DNA of 64,000 nt from Tenacibaculum sp. (GTDB lineage Bacteria > Bacteroidota > Bacteroidia > Flavobacteriales > Flavobacteriaceae): positions 310,001-374,000 of the forward strand of contig JAKVCX010000006.1 in the NCBI GenBank assembly GCA_022448525.1, written 5' to 3'. Within the stretch, counting starts at the first letter, position 1. Each line of letters begins with the position of its first letter. Positions 25,730 through 34,587 of the stretch are shown piece after piece. The notes below the pieces were generated by a model. It ran no database searches. It worked only from the letters and a program-made list of their open reading frames with translations, and was not told the DNA's origin. A program made the position numbers and the translations under genes.

Positions 25730-26878
25730 ATGAAGTTTAGTACAAAAGTGATACATGGAGGTCAAAAACCAGAAGAAGCGACAGGTTCTGTTATGCCTCC
25801 AATTTTCCAAACTTCTACTTATGCCCAATCTAGTCCTGGTGTAAATAAAGGATATGCATATTCAAGATCGGCAAATCCAACTAGAACAGCGCTTGAAAAG
25901 GGTTTAGCTTCTATTGAAAATGGAACTCATGGTTTTGCATTTGCTTCAGGATTAGCCGCAATTGATTGTGTTTTAAGATTATTAAATCCAGGAGATGAGG
26001 TTATAGCAGGTGACGATTTGTATGGTGGAACCTATCGTATGTTTACTAGATTATTTGAAAAGTACAATTTGCATTTCAAGTATGTAAATATGGACGAAGT
26101 TGAGAATGTGTCTAATGCGATTAGTTCTAATACGAAACTTGTTTGGATTGAAACTCCTACAAATCCTTTGATGAAAATTGCAGATATCGAAGAAATTACA
26201 AAAGCGGCTAAACTAACAAAACCAGAAGTACTAGTTGCAGTCGATAATACCTTTGCGACTCCATATATTCAACAACCGTTGGATTTAGGAGTAGACATTG
26301 TAATGCATTCAGCAACAAAATATATTGGCGGTCATTCCGATTTGGTAATGGGTGCATTAATGGTGAATAATGAAGATTTAGCCAAAGAAATTCATTTTAT
26401 ACAGTTCGCGGCTGGCGCAATTGCGGGTCCAATGGATTCTTTTCTTGCATTAAGAGGAATAAAAACTTTAGACGTAAGAATGCAGCGTCATTGTGAAAAT
26501 GGAAAAGCAGTTGCTGAGTATTTAAATAATCACCCAAATATAGGAGAAGTGTATTATCCTGGATTTGAAAATCATCCGAATTATTCTGTGGCAAAAAAGC
26601 AAATGCAGAACTTCGGAGGAATGGTTTCTTTTAAATTAAAATCTAATAGTAAAAAAGATACTTTCCGGTTTTTGGAAAATCTGAAACTTTTCACGCTTGC
26701 TGAGTCTTTAGGAGGAGTTGAAAGTTTAGCCAATCATCCTGTTACCATGACACACGGATCAATTCCAGAAGAAGATCGCTTAAAAATCGGAATAACCGAT
26801 TCTCTTGTTCGTTTAAGTGTGGGAATCGAAAATATAGACGATTTATTAAATGATTTAGAACAGGCATTAAGAATATAA
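25730..26878 (+). CDS. metB: cystathionine gamma-synthase/trans-sulfuration PLP enzyme
   Basis: The 382-residue Cys/Met-metabolism enzyme uses PLP in the cytoplasm. Family blocks are YSRSANPTRTALE, FASGLAAID, AGDDLYGGTYR, WIETPTNP, VDNTF and the PLP lysine in HSATKYIGGHSDLVMG (near Lys199). SLGGVESL and RLSVGIE close the fold. Cystathionine gamma-synthase and gamma-lyase share these motifs, so the direction of trans-sulfuration is a best guess. No SAM riboswitch fits in the 27-base upstream gap. Confidence 0.85.
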   Translation: MKFSTKVIHGGQKPEEATGSVMPPIFQTSTYAQSSPGVNKGYAYSRSANPTRTALEKGLASIENGTHGFAFASGLAAIDCVLRLLNPGDEVIAGDDLYGGTYRMFTRLFEKYNLHFKYVNMDEVENVSNAISSNTKLVWIETPTNPLMKIADIEEITKAAKLTKPEVLVAVDNTFATPYIQQPLDLGVDIVMHSATKYIGGHSDLVMGALMVNNEDLAKEIHFIQFAAGAIAGPMDSFLALRGIKTLDVRMQRHCENGKAVAEYLNNHPNIGEVYYPGFENHPNYSVAKKQMQNFGGMVSFKLKSNSKKDTFRFLENLKLFTLAESLGGVESLANHPVTMTHGSIPEEDRLKIGITDSLVRLSVGIENIDDLLNDLEQALRI

Positions 26879-26906
26879 AAAAAACTCCTTACTGGAGTTT
26901 TTTTTA
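26878..26906 (+). terminator. intrinsic terminator of the metB-like gene
   Basis: AAACTCC, loop TTACT and GGAGTTT are followed by a T run, beginning at the stop codon itself. Confidence 0.85.
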
Positions 26907-26965
26907 TCGAATTTCCAAGAATCTTTCATAGTTTTTTCCCACTTGTCGAAGTATTTATCGATAAT

Positions 26966-27175
26966 TTATTCGTCAGCTTGATATTCTAAAATATCACTAG
27001 GTTGACAGTCTAAAGCTTTGCAAATGGCTTCTAAAGTTGAAAAACGAATGGCTTTGGCTTTTCCAGATTTTAAAATGGAAAGATTTGCAGTGGTGATACC
27101 AATAATCTCTGCTAAGTCTTTACTCTTCATTTTGCGTTTAGCAAGCATAACATCAAGGTTTACAATTATTGCCAT
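26966..27175 (-). CDS. Xre-family helix-turn-helix regulator (YozG-like)
   Basis: The 69-residue protein is a single HTH domain: KSKDLAEIIGITTANLSILKSGKAKAIRFSTLEAICKALDCQPSDILEY. It lies three bases downstream of the DUF2975 membrane gene, the arrangement seen for this pair in many Firmicutes and Bacteroidota. It probably controls its own operon. The membrane partner may modulate it. Confidence 0.88.
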   Translation of the reverse strand: MAIIVNLDVMLAKRKMKSKDLAEIIGITTANLSILKSGKAKAIRFSTLEAICKALDCQPSDILEYQADE

Positions 27176-27178
27176 AAT

Positions 27179-28012
27179 TTAAATTGTTAATTCGTTTTCA
27201 ATTTGTAAATCATTTCCTTTGTTTAGAAGAATACTTACTACAAGTAATGATAAACCTACAATAAACATTGAGAAGTTAAATTCCAGCGTTGGGTTTAGAG
27301 ATAGATTAAAAGCGTTGTTATAGTTCGTCTCTGAATTAATAGAAATTAGATTGTATGAGCTACTTATAACAAAACTAAGAATAAGTCCTAAAACCTGTTT
27401 AAGTGTAATTAATAGACCTATTAATTTAGTGTGTCTAGCTATTTTATTATTAAAAGTCAAATTGTTCTTCAAGTTTGAAAATATAGCTTTGAGAAAATAT
27501 AATATAAAGATTGTGATGAGTATTCTATAGTGTTGATTTATGAATAATAATATAGATAAAAATGTGTGTTCAGATGTAACGAACATACTTATTTTTCCTG
27601 GCAAGATTTTATTAGAGAATTTTAAAGGTTGATTACCTGATAAATCGGTTATTTCAAGTTTGCTTCCAGTTCTTATTTTTTTTGTGTGATTTTCAATGAT
27701 TTCTTTTACACGATCTTCTTTTATGTTTTTGAAGTCATAGAATTGTTCTTTTAACGATTTATTGTCCAATACTGTTATACTTCCTTTATTACTAATGTAA
27801 TTGTAGCCATCTTGCCTAAGACTTAAATCCAATTGAAGTGGAATTACATAGCCTTTCGGTGTTGATATTTTTGAATATTTACCTGTCTTAATTTCTGAAT
27901 TCTCAAAAAAAAGGCTCAAAATTATATTAAATGTTAAAAAAGCAATGGAAAACCAGAAAGAAATGGAAGTTATTAAGTGTAAAATTGACGAAAGTTTGTT
28001 TTTTCTATTCAT
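27179..28012 (-). CDS. DUF2975 membrane protein
   Basis: The 277-residue protein has an N-terminal membrane segment (about 13-33) and a roughly 110-residue region outside the core. Three more hydrophobic segments follow (HYRILITIFILYFLKAIFSNL, a middle helix, MFIVGLSLLVVSILL). The last three segments match DUF2975. It is first in a two-gene operon with an Xre regulator three bases downstream. The function is unknown; a sensing or tuning role for the regulator is inference from the conserved pairing. Confidence 0.78.
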   Translation of the reverse strand: MNRKNKLSSILHLITSISFWFSIAFLTFNIILSLFFENSEIKTGKYSKISTPKGYVIPLQLDLSLRQDGYNYISNKGSITVLDNKSLKEQFYDFKNIKEDRVKEIIENHTKKIRTGSKLEITDLSGNQPLKFSNKILPGKISMFVTSEHTFLSILLFINQHYRILITIFILYFLKAIFSNLKNNLTFNNKIARHTKLIGLLITLKQVLGLILSFVISSSYNLISINSETNYNNAFNLSLNPTLEFNFSMFIVGLSLLVVSILLNKGNDLQIENELTI

Positions 28013-28126
28013 TTTTTTGATTTTTTGTTATGGGTTAAAGATGTAAAAATTATTGAAAAACAATAATAAGATATTAAAAAAAGATATTTAAATGTCTTTT
28101 TTCAATTATTTTAATAAAATTGAATA

Positions 28127-28161
28127 AAAAATATACCAAGCGGTATATTTTTATATATTTG
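28127..28161 (+). promoter_or_regulatory. TetR promoter with operator 1
   Basis: A near-perfect palindrome has 11-base arms (28127-28137 and 28142-28152) around the core ATACCAAGCGGTAT. Two bases later the -7 box TATATTTG (28154-28161) begins. The operator thus fills the space just upstream of the -7 box, ideal for self-repression. It also shows that the reading frame open from 28120 cannot start there. Confidence 0.75.
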
Positions 28162-28167
28162 TCAAAC

Positions 28168-28761
28168 ATGTTGAAATCGGAGAGGACGAGATTACATATT
28201 TTAGAAACGGTTGCACCATTATTAAATAAGAAAGGATACTCAGGAATGAGTTTATCCGGAATTACAAAAGCAACAGGATTAACGAAGGGAGCTATTTATG
28301 GACATTTCGATAGTAAAGAAGAATTGGCAATAGAAGCATTTCGTTATTGTATTCGTACCGTTCTTAAAGATTTAAATGCACATGTAGCGAGGGGAAACAC
28401 AGCGTTAGATAGATTAATTAACGTTTCGAATTTTTACAAGAAGTACTATAGTTACAGTAAAAAATTTGGTGGCTGTCCAATTTTAAATATTGGAGTAGAT
28501 TCTGAGTATCAAGAAACATCGATCTCAAAGTTAGTAAGGTCGTATAATGAACGAATATTAGATAAGTTCACAAAATTGATTGATGCGGCAAAAGAATCTA
28601 ACGAAATAAATAAAGAAGTGAACAGTAAAATGTACGCGAAAAGGTTTGCGTATATGATAGAAGGAGCGGTGTATATGTCGCACGTAATGAAGGATGGAAG
28701 TTATCTTGAGGATTTGGCCGAAGTAATGAAAGCCATGATAACAAATGAATTAAGAGTTTGA
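28168..28761 (+). CDS. TetR/AcrR-family transcriptional regulator
   Basis: This is a repressor with an N-terminal HTH (RTRLHILETVAPLLNKKGYSG, then SGITKATGLTKGAIYGHFDSKEEL) and a ligand domain of about 140 residues. The frame is open from 28120, but I start at the Met at 28168 (MLKSERTRL, 197 residues) because the promoter's -7 box and operator occupy 28127-28161. The leader would be only a few bases, which is seen in this group. A second copy of the operator core lies just after the gene. The ligand is unknown. Confidence 0.88.
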   Translation: MLKSERTRLHILETVAPLLNKKGYSGMSLSGITKATGLTKGAIYGHFDSKEELAIEAFRYCIRTVLKDLNAHVARGNTALDRLINVSNFYKKYYSYSKKFGGCPILNIGVDSEYQETSISKLVRSYNERILDKFTKLIDAAKESNEINKEVNSKMYAKRFAYMIEGAVYMSHVMKDGSYLEDLAEVMKAMITNELRV

Positions 28762-28778
28762 TTTTTTTTGAATAAAAA

Positions 28779-28794
28779 TATACCAATTGGTATA
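28779..28794. promoter_or_regulatory. TetR operator 2
   Basis: A perfect 16-base palindrome TATACCAATTGGTATA shares the ATACCAAnnGGTAT core with operator 1. It begins 18 bases after the regulator's stop and 13 bases before a 53-codon reading frame. Confidence 0.65.
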
Positions 28795-28807
28795 AAAAAT
28801 ATAGTTA

Positions 28808-28969
28808 ATGAATTTAATAGTAGAAATAATCCCAAAAGAAACAGAGTTCGGATTCTTCATTCTGACGTTGAGTTCGCTTATGTATTTTAATTTGTTACTA
28901 TCGTCTTCTGTGAAGAATTTATTGAAGACACAATCGCTTTTTGCTTTTTTGAAAAGAAATGTTACTTGA
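28808..28969 (+). CDS. possible small protein downstream of TetR operator 2
   Basis: I read a 53-codon frame beginning MNLIVEIIPKETEFG and ending KRNVT, with one hydrophobic stretch (FGFFILTLSSLMYFNLLL). It begins 13 bases after operator 2. I recognise no family. It could be a real one-helix membrane protein controlled by the TetR protein, the remnant of a lost target gene, or chance in AT-rich DNA. Confidence 0.3.
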   Translation: MNLIVEIIPKETEFGFFILTLSSLMYFNLLLSSSVKNLLKTQSLFAFLKRNVT

Positions 28970-29040
28970 AATATAACAAACAACAAACTTTAAATGAAAG
29001 GGTCTAAAAAGTTTTGCACTTTCAAAAACAGTTCAAGCGA

Positions 29041-29068
29041 AAAAAAGCACCCAATTTGGGTGCTTTTT
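29041..29068. terminator. bidirectional intrinsic terminator
   Basis: AAAAGCACCCAA/TTGGGTGCTTTT is a perfect palindrome with A and T runs on either side, between the TetR region and the end of the leftward superoxide dismutase gene. Confidence 0.88.
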
Positions 29069-29098
29069 GTTTATGGTAATAGAAAATTACTGAACTAA

Positions 29099-29707
29099 TT
29101 ACTTAGCTTCAGCATATCTTCTTTCAACTTCATTCCAGTTGATTACTTTAAAGAAAGCATCAATATAATCTGGTCTTCTGTTTTGATAATTTAAATAATA
29201 AGCGTGTTCCCATACATCTAATCCTAAGATTGGAGTTCCACCACAAGCAACACCTGGCATTAATGGGTTGTCTTGGTTTGGAGTAGAACATACTTCAACT
29301 TTACCTCCTTTGTGTACACATAACCATGCCCATCCAGAACCAAATTGAGTAGCTGCAGCTTTCGAGAAAGCATCGATAAAAGCTTCTTTAGAACCGAACT
29401 CAGCTTCAATAGCATCTTTTAGTTCGCCAGATAAATATCCTCTATCTTCTGGATTCATTACTGTCCAAAATAAAGAGTGATTATAGAAACCACCTCCGTT
29501 ATTACGAACACCAGCGTTGTTCATGTCTAAATTTGTTAAAATATCTTCAATAGACTTTCCGTCTAAATCCGTTCCTTCGATTGCAGCGTTTAACTTTGTA
29601 GTATATCCATTGTGATGCTTAGAATGGTGGATTTCCATTGTTCTTGCATCTATATTTGGTTCTAACGCATCATAAGCGTATCCTAATTCTGGTAATTCAA
29701 AAGCCAT
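29099..29707 (-). CDS. superoxide dismutase, Fe/Mn family
   Basis: This enzyme converts superoxide to peroxide and oxygen. The 202-residue protein has metal ligands His27 (EIHHSKHH), His77 ([10 protein letters not shown]), Asp164 and His168 ([11 protein letters not shown]). The combination of Gly-rich NNGGG before His77 and Gln145 (NQDNP) is the manganese-type pattern, though metal choice in this group can be flexible. It has no signal peptide. It has its own promoter at 29742-29772, which overlaps the terminator of fbp. Confidence 0.95.
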   Translation of the reverse strand: MAFELPELGYAYDALEPNIDARTMEIHHSKHHNGYTTKLNAAIEGTDLDGKSIEDILTNLDMNNAGVRNNGGGFYNHSLFWTVMNPEDRGYLSGELKDAIEAEFGSKEAFIDAFSKAAATQFGSGWAWLCVHKGGKVEVCSTPNQDNPLMPGVACGGTPILGLDVWEHAYYLNYQNRRPDYIDAFFKVINWNEVERRYAEAK

Positions 29708-29741
29708 AATTTTTGTTTATTTGATTACTAATTAACTTATA

Positions 29742-29772
29742 CAAAGTTACTGCAAAAAAATAGGACTAACAA
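29742..29772 (-). promoter_or_regulatory. promoter of the superoxide dismutase gene
   Basis: On the minus strand TAACTTTG (29742-29749) matches the -7 box, with TTG at 29770-29772 twenty bases upstream. The -33 box falls within the loop of the fbp terminator hairpin. Confidence 0.65.
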
Positions 29773-29786
29773 TTTGTAGTCCTATT
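29754..29786 (-). terminator. intrinsic terminator of fbp
   Basis: On the minus strand AATAGGACTA, an eight-base loop and TAGTCCTATT are followed by a T run. It lies 53 bases after the fbp stop codon and inside the superoxide dismutase promoter. Confidence 0.8.
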
Positions 29787-29839
29787 AGATTTCTTATTCG
29801 ATTATAAGATTTTATTATGATATATATTATTACAAATCT

Positions 29840-30847
29840 CTAGGAATTTTCTTTCATAAATTCTTCAGCTTTTTCTACCATATTCTTACTTCCACAGAAA
29901 AAAGGAATTCTTTGATGTAACTCAGTCGGTTGAACGTCCATAATTCTATTAAAACCATCACTGGCTTTTCCATTTGCCTGTTCAGCAAGGAATGCCATAG
30001 GATTACATTCGTATAATAAACGTAATTTTCCATTTGAGTTTTTAGAACTTTTTGGATACATGTAAATTCCTCCTTTGATCATATTTCTATGAAAATCTGA
30101 AACTAATGATCCAATATATCTACTTGTATATGGTCTGTCTCCTTCTTCTTCTTGGCAATATTTAATATATTTTTTTACTCCAATTGGGAAATGGATATAG
30201 TTTCCTTCATTTACAGAATAAATTTTTCCATCCTCTGGAAATTCCATGTTAGGATGAGATAAATAGAATGTTCCAATTGCTGGGTTTAACGTAAAACCGT
30301 TTACTCCATCTCCAGTGGTGTAAACTAACATAGTTGAGGTTCCATAAACTACATATCCTGCTGCAACTTGCTCACTACCTTTTTGTAAAAAATCTTCTTT
30401 ACTTACCGGAGTTCCTACAGGAGTTACTCTTCTGTAAATTGAGAAAATAGTTCCTACAGAAACGTTTACGTCAATATTTGAAGAACCATCTAATGGATCA
30501 ATCAATACAACGTATTTATTTTGGTGATTTTCGTCTTGACTGTTAACTACAATAAAATCATCTTCTTCCTCACTGGCAATACCACAAACGATATTTCTAT
30601 TGGTTAAAGTTTGAATAAATTTGTCATTAGCATAAACATCTAATTTCTGCTGATCTTCGCCTTGAATATTGGTTTCGCCGGCAGCTCCAATGATATCAAC
30701 TAATCCTGCTTTATTTACTTCATGATTAACAACCTTAGCCGCTAAACGAATAGAATTAATTAATCTTGAAAGTTCTCCTGAAGTATATTTGAAAGAAGCT
30801 TGGTTTTCGATAATAAACTCACCAAGCGTTTGATTTTTTTTAGCCAT
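29840..30847 (-). CDS. fbp: fructose-1,6-bisphosphatase, class I
   Basis: This gluconeogenic enzyme removes phosphate from fructose-1,6-bisphosphate. The 335-residue protein has the metal motif [19 protein letters not shown] (Asp117) and the Glu pair in ASEEED near residue 93. The substrate loop [13 protein letters not shown] and the block [21 protein letters not shown] match class I enzymes closely. It is monocistronic, between its terminator and a divergent secreted-protein gene. Confidence 0.96.
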   Translation of the reverse strand: MAKKNQTLGEFIIENQASFKYTSGELSRLINSIRLAAKVVNHEVNKAGLVDIIGAAGETNIQGEDQQKLDVYANDKFIQTLTNRNIVCGIASEEEDDFIVVNSQDENHQNKYVVLIDPLDGSSNIDVNVSVGTIFSIYRRVTPVGTPVSKEDFLQKGSEQVAAGYVVYGTSTMLVYTTGDGVNGFTLNPAIGTFYLSHPNMEFPEDGKIYSVNEGNYIHFPIGVKKYIKYCQEEEGDRPYTSRYIGSLVSDFHRNMIKGGIYMYPKSSKNSNGKLRLLYECNPMAFLAEQANGKASDGFNRIMDVQPTELHQRIPFFCGSKNMVEKAEEFMKENS

Positions 30848-30988
30848 AGAACGATTTAGAATATTTAGTCTTTACAAAGATGCCAACTTTTTGTTGAACT
30901 ACAACGATTTCACTAAGTATTTTTTAATGTAGGTTTAAGCTTTGTTTTACAGTTTACTAAGATGTTAATTTTAACAAAAAAAAATAAC

Positions 30989-30996
30989 TACATTTG
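30989..30996 (+). promoter_or_regulatory. -7 box for the 527-residue secreted protein
   Basis: TACATTTG matches TAnnTTTG and lies 27 bases before the ATG at 31024. No TTG is seen at the usual upstream distance. Confidence 0.45.
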
Positions 30997-31023
30997 CCTC
31001 CAAAAAATTTAACATAATTTTAA

Positions 31024-32607
31024 ATGAAAAAACCATTTTTACTTTTATTCCTTTTACTTACAATCGTTTCTTTTAGCCAAAGAACTAATTTAGATAGAGA
31101 ACGATTCAGTGTTTCATATGTGCGTCTTCCTTCAGAACCAATCCTTGAAGATAGTCAAAGAACATATTCAATTAATTTAAACGGCGTTGCTATAAATGGT
31201 TATACTAAAGTTAAAGCTCCAGGGAATATTGATATAAAATACAATTCTACTAGTACTGCTATCAGTGATGCAAGAATTGATAAGACTAAGAACGAAAAGA
31301 AAAAAGACGGAAAAGTAGTTTCTGTATCGTATACCTACGTGGCAAAAGCGACTTTCACTACAACCTACACGATTAATGTAATTAATGGTTTAACAGGTAA
31401 AAGTTATGAAAAGTCATTTACACAAAAAGATAATTATTCAAGTAACACTTTTAATAGCAATTACAAAGCCGAAAAGCATTACAAGGATAACAAATATGAC
31501 ATTAGAAACAATTATAGAATAAGTCAGAAAAAGGCAGCTAGGAAGAGAATTAAATCGTACTTAAATTCAAGATACGGATATGTTCCTTATACTATAAATA
31601 ATGAGTTTTTCTGGATTTTAGCATCAAAAAGTCATCCAGAATATGCTATGCACACGGATGCGTATAACAAGGCTAAAGAAGCCTTTGCTAAAATGAAGTA
31701 TGATGAGTCAACTGAAGGTCTTGCAAAAGAACTTGAACCTGTTATCGAATATTTCAAAAGCGTTATTCCAAAATACCCTGGAACTAAACGTAAAATGAGA
31801 AAAATTAAATACGCTTCTTATTTTAATCTAGCTAATATTTATTATTACTTAGATATGCCAGATAAAGTTAAAGAATATGGACAAAAAATCATCGATAATG
31901 ATTACGATAAATCGGATGGAAGAAGATTTTTAAGATACGCTGAATCTCTAAAGGAATCATTGGATATTAATAAGATGAAATCTAGGCACATGAAGGTAGT
32001 TACCGAAGATGTAAGTAATGCTATAGATGAAACTGAAGATGAAAAAACTGAAGAAGTTAAAGCTAAACCAAAATTAGATTTAATCAAGGCATATTTAATT
32101 ACAAAAAAGAGTGATACTATTCTTGTTGAAATTAAAAAGCAAGATATAGGAAAAATAGGATATGATATTGCAACTGTTGCCTATGATAATGATGGAACTT
32201 TAATCGGAACTAAGGTTAGAAAAGCAAGTCTTTGTAAAGAACTTTTATTTGTAGATGGGACTCATTATAAGAATATTAAGTTTAAAGAGTCTTCAGTGAA
32301 ATCAGGTTCTGCTGATGTAGGTCAAATGGTTTTAGGAGGAGCTACAGATAAGTTATGTGAGGTTATTTTTGAGTCAGAAAAAATAGGTTTATATAAATTC
32401 AATGATAAAGAGTTAGTTTTAGTACCAGGTGGAAGTGATAAAGGAAAGTCTACACAATCTGTAGGTTTCGTTTTCGGATTTAGAAAGAAACTAGCTAAGA
32501 TGGCTAAAGATTGTCCAGATGTTGCTCAAAAAGCAAAAAAGAAGGAATATAAAAACAATGAAAAAAGTTTAACTCAATTTTGTGAGGACCTTACCAATTG
32601 TAAATAA
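31024..32607 (+). CDS. secreted protein of unknown function with TPR-like middle
   Basis: The 527-residue protein has a signal peptide (ending IVSFSQ). Residues about 25-140 look like an Ig- or beta-sandwich-type domain (YSINLNGVAINGYTKVKAPG). Residues about 190-310 are helical with a TPR-like motif (ASYFNLANIYYYLDMPDKVKEYGQKIIDNDYDKSDG). Residues about 345-527 are a second beta-rich part ending in FCEDLTNCK. I recognise no family with known function. It is monocistronic, with its own promoter and terminator. Confidence 0.8.
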   Translation: MKKPFLLLFLLLTIVSFSQRTNLDRERFSVSYVRLPSEPILEDSQRTYSINLNGVAINGYTKVKAPGNIDIKYNSTSTAISDARIDKTKNEKKKDGKVVSVSYTYVAKATFTTTYTINVINGLTGKSYEKSFTQKDNYSSNTFNSNYKAEKHYKDNKYDIRNNYRISQKKAARKRIKSYLNSRYGYVPYTINNEFFWILASKSHPEYAMHTDAYNKAKEAFAKMKYDESTEGLAKELEPVIEYFKSVIPKYPGTKRKMRKIKYASYFNLANIYYYLDMPDKVKEYGQKIIDNDYDKSDGRRFLRYAESLKESLDINKMKSRHMKVVTEDVSNAIDETEDEKTEEVKAKPKLDLIKAYLITKKSDTILVEIKKQDIGKIGYDIATVAYDNDGTLIGTKVRKASLCKELLFVDGTHYKNIKFKESSVKSGSADVGQMVLGGATDKLCEVIFESEKIGLYKFNDKELVLVPGGSDKGKSTQSVGFVFGFRKKLAKMAKDCPDVAQKAKKKEYKNNEKSLTQFCEDLTNCK

Positions 32608-32656
32608 ACTTTAGTGATAATATATCGAAGTCTTTTTTACAGGACTTTTAAATCTT

Positions 32657-32688
32657 AAAAAAGTACAACTTAACGGTTGTACTTTTTT
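32657..32688 (+). terminator. intrinsic terminator
   Basis: GTACAAC, loop TTAACG and GTTGTAC are flanked by A6 and T6, closing the upstream 527-residue gene. Confidence 0.85.
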
Positions 32689-32786
32689 GTTTATTAGAAA
32701 GGAAGTTTAATTTTCTTTAAAAAAATCAACAAAACATAATGATGTGTTGTAATTTGTAATTTTTTTTAACCACGTACGATAAAAAG

Positions 32787-32794
32787 TATTTTTG
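32787..32794 (+). promoter_or_regulatory. -7 box of the acetyltransferase/aspartate kinase operon
   Basis: TATTTTTG matches TAnnTTTG, 16 bases before the ATG of the GNAT gene. The gene pair overlaps, so this promoter should drive aspartate kinase too. Confidence 0.45.
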
Positions 32795-32810
32795 CATAAA
32801 TTTTTGAAAA

Positions 32811-33296
32811 ATGAGTTTTACAATTCGACAAGGACAAAAAAATGACGTTCAAGCAATTTTAGATTTAATTGTTGAATTGGCCGTTTTTGAAAAAGAACCA
32901 GATGCTGTTGAAATTAGTACAGAAGATTTAATCCGAGATGGGTTTTCAGAAAATCCTAAGTTTAAAACCTTTGTAGCTGAAGAATCAGATGGAACTATTA
33001 TTGGAATGGCTTTGTTCTATGAAAGATATTCTACATGGAAAGGTAAAGCACTTCATTTAGAAGATTTAATGGTTACGGCATCTAAAAGAGGAATTGGAGC
33101 AGGGAAAGAGTTATATGCATCAGTTTTAAAATATGCGTATGATAATAATTACAATCGAGTGGCTTGGGAGGTATTAGATTGGAATACAAATGCTATCAAT
33201 TTTTACGAAAATACAGGAGCGAAGGTTTTAAGAGATTGGGACGTTGCTCAAATGGATAAACAAAATTTAGAGAAATTTATAAATGAGAATTTTTAA
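32811..33296 (+). CDS. GNAT acetyltransferase, diamine acetyltransferase-like
   Basis: The 161-residue single-domain GNAT enzyme has the acetyl-CoA loop in ASKRGIGAGKELY. The blocks LEDLMVTASKRG and WNTNAINFYENTGAK resemble spermidine/spermine N-acetyltransferases. Transfer of acetyl groups to a polyamine or amino-acid-like amine is therefore the best guess. Its last 14 bases overlap the start of the aspartate kinase gene, so they are translationally coupled. Confidence 0.85.
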   Translation: MSFTIRQGQKNDVQAILDLIVELAVFEKEPDAVEISTEDLIRDGFSENPKFKTFVAEESDGTIIGMALFYERYSTWKGKALHLEDLMVTASKRGIGAGKELYASVLKYAYDNNYNRVAWEVLDWNTNAINFYENTGAKVLRDWDVAQMDKQNLEKFINENF

Positions 33297-34539
33297 GTTT
33301 GGAGGAGCATCAGTAAAAAGTCCTGATGCAGTGAGAAATGTAGCACGAGTGTTACAACATGAAGGAACTGAAAATACACTGGTTGTTATTTCTGCTATGG
33401 GAAAAATGACCAATGCTTTCGAGCGTCTAATAAAAGCCTATGTGGATGGTTCGGATGATTTAAATGATGCTTTACAAGCAATCAAGGATTTCCATACAGA
33501 TATGATGGACGGATTGTTTGATAAGAATGATGATATTTATACAAAAGTAACTTATTTGTTTGGTGAACTTGCTGGTAGAATGGCAATCAACACTTCAAAA
33601 GATTACAATTATATATACGATCAATTAGTTGGTTTTGGTGAATTACTTTCTACTACAATAGTTAGTGCTTATTTAGCAAAAATTGGAGTTGATAATCAGT
33701 GGTTAGATGTAAGAAACTTTATAAAAACTGATAGTAACTATAGAGATGCCAAAATTAATTGGGAACTTACAGAAGCAACTATCAAAGAAAAAGTAGATAC
33801 TTCTAAGTTAAATATTACGCAAGGTTTCTTAGGGAATAATGGAGAGTATACAACTACACTTGGTAGAGAAGGATCCGATTATACTGCCGGTATTTTTGCA
33901 TATTGCTTAAATGCTGATAGTGTTACGATTTGGAAAGATGTGCAAGGTGTATTGAATGCAGATCCGAGAGTTTTTGAAGATACCGAGTTGTTAAGGAACA
34001 TTTCCTACACAGAGGCAATTGAAATGGCATTTTATGGAGCTTCTGTAATTCACCCAAAAACAATTCAACCATTAGAACAAAAACAAATTCCTTTATTTGT
34101 TCGTTCATTTGATGACTTGGAAAAGGAAGGTTCAGCTGTTTCAGGAGGAACGAAAGGAATTCAACCAGAAGTACCTTGTTATATTGTTAAAAAGAATCAA
34201 ATTTTAGTTTCTGTATCAGCGAAGGACTTCTCTTTTATGGTAGAAGATAATATTAGTGCGGTATTTAAAAAACTTCATGATTATAAATTAAAAGTAAACT
34301 TAATTCAAAACTCAGCAATTAGTTTCTCTGTCTGTATTGAAGATAAGTTTTTTAACTTCGATCATTTTTACAATGATTTAAAATCTACTTTCAATATTAA
34401 ATCATACAAAGATGTAACATTGTATACTATTCGTCATTTCAATGATGATGCGATTCAAAGTATTAAAAATAGAGGTAAAGCAATTATTCGTCAAATTAAT
34501 ACAGAAACTGCCCAGTTAGTTATTCAAGAAAACGCATAA
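33283..34539 (+). CDS. aspartate kinase, monofunctional
   Basis: This enzyme makes aspartyl phosphate, the first step to lysine, threonine and methionine. The 418-residue protein starts with the kinase motif KFGGASVKSPDAV and has TQGFLGNNGEYTTTLGREGSDYTAG and IWKDVQGVLNADPRV. A C-terminal ACT-like region lies at about 300-410 (ILVSVSAKDFSFMVEDNISAVFKKLHDY) and could give feedback control. It is not fused to homoserine dehydrogenase, unlike many Bacteroidota thrA-type enzymes, so it may serve the lysine branch. It overlaps the GNAT gene by 14 bases. Confidence 0.92.
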   Translation: MRIFKFGGASVKSPDAVRNVARVLQHEGTENTLVVISAMGKMTNAFERLIKAYVDGSDDLNDALQAIKDFHTDMMDGLFDKNDDIYTKVTYLFGELAGRMAINTSKDYNYIYDQLVGFGELLSTTIVSAYLAKIGVDNQWLDVRNFIKTDSNYRDAKINWELTEATIKEKVDTSKLNITQGFLGNNGEYTTTLGREGSDYTAGIFAYCLNADSVTIWKDVQGVLNADPRVFEDTELLRNISYTEAIEMAFYGASVIHPKTIQPLEQKQIPLFVRSFDDLEKEGSAVSGGTKGIQPEVPCYIVKKNQILVSVSAKDFSFMVEDNISAVFKKLHDYKLKVNLIQNSAISFSVCIEDKFFNFDHFYNDLKSTFNIKSYKDVTLYTIRHFNDDAIQSIKNRGKAIIRQINTETAQLVIQENA

Positions 34540-34556
34540 TACAAACATTTTTCTCC

Positions 34557-34564
34557 TATATTTG
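34557..34564 (+). promoter_or_regulatory. -7 box of the olsF-like gene
   Basis: TATATTTG matches TAnnTTTG, 23 bases before the ATG at 34588. It allows separate control of the lipid gene from the aspartate kinase operon. Confidence 0.45.
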
Positions 34565-34587
34565 CGTTTAAAGTTTACACCAAGTTC

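Larger units (their letters stand above)
28762..29098. other. gap after the TetR gene: operator, short reading frame, terminator
   Basis: This 337-base stretch has operator 2, a possible 53-residue coding region at 28808-28969, and a terminator at 29041-29068. A 78-codon reading frame on the opposite strand (28750-28986) crosses the operator and is probably not a gene. No longer target gene for the second operator is present. Confidence 0.5.

Noticed and set aside
28750..28986. 78-codon minus-strand frame after the TetR gene
   Set aside because: It crosses the TetR operator, has no plausible promoter and no recognisable domain; noted only as part of the gap.
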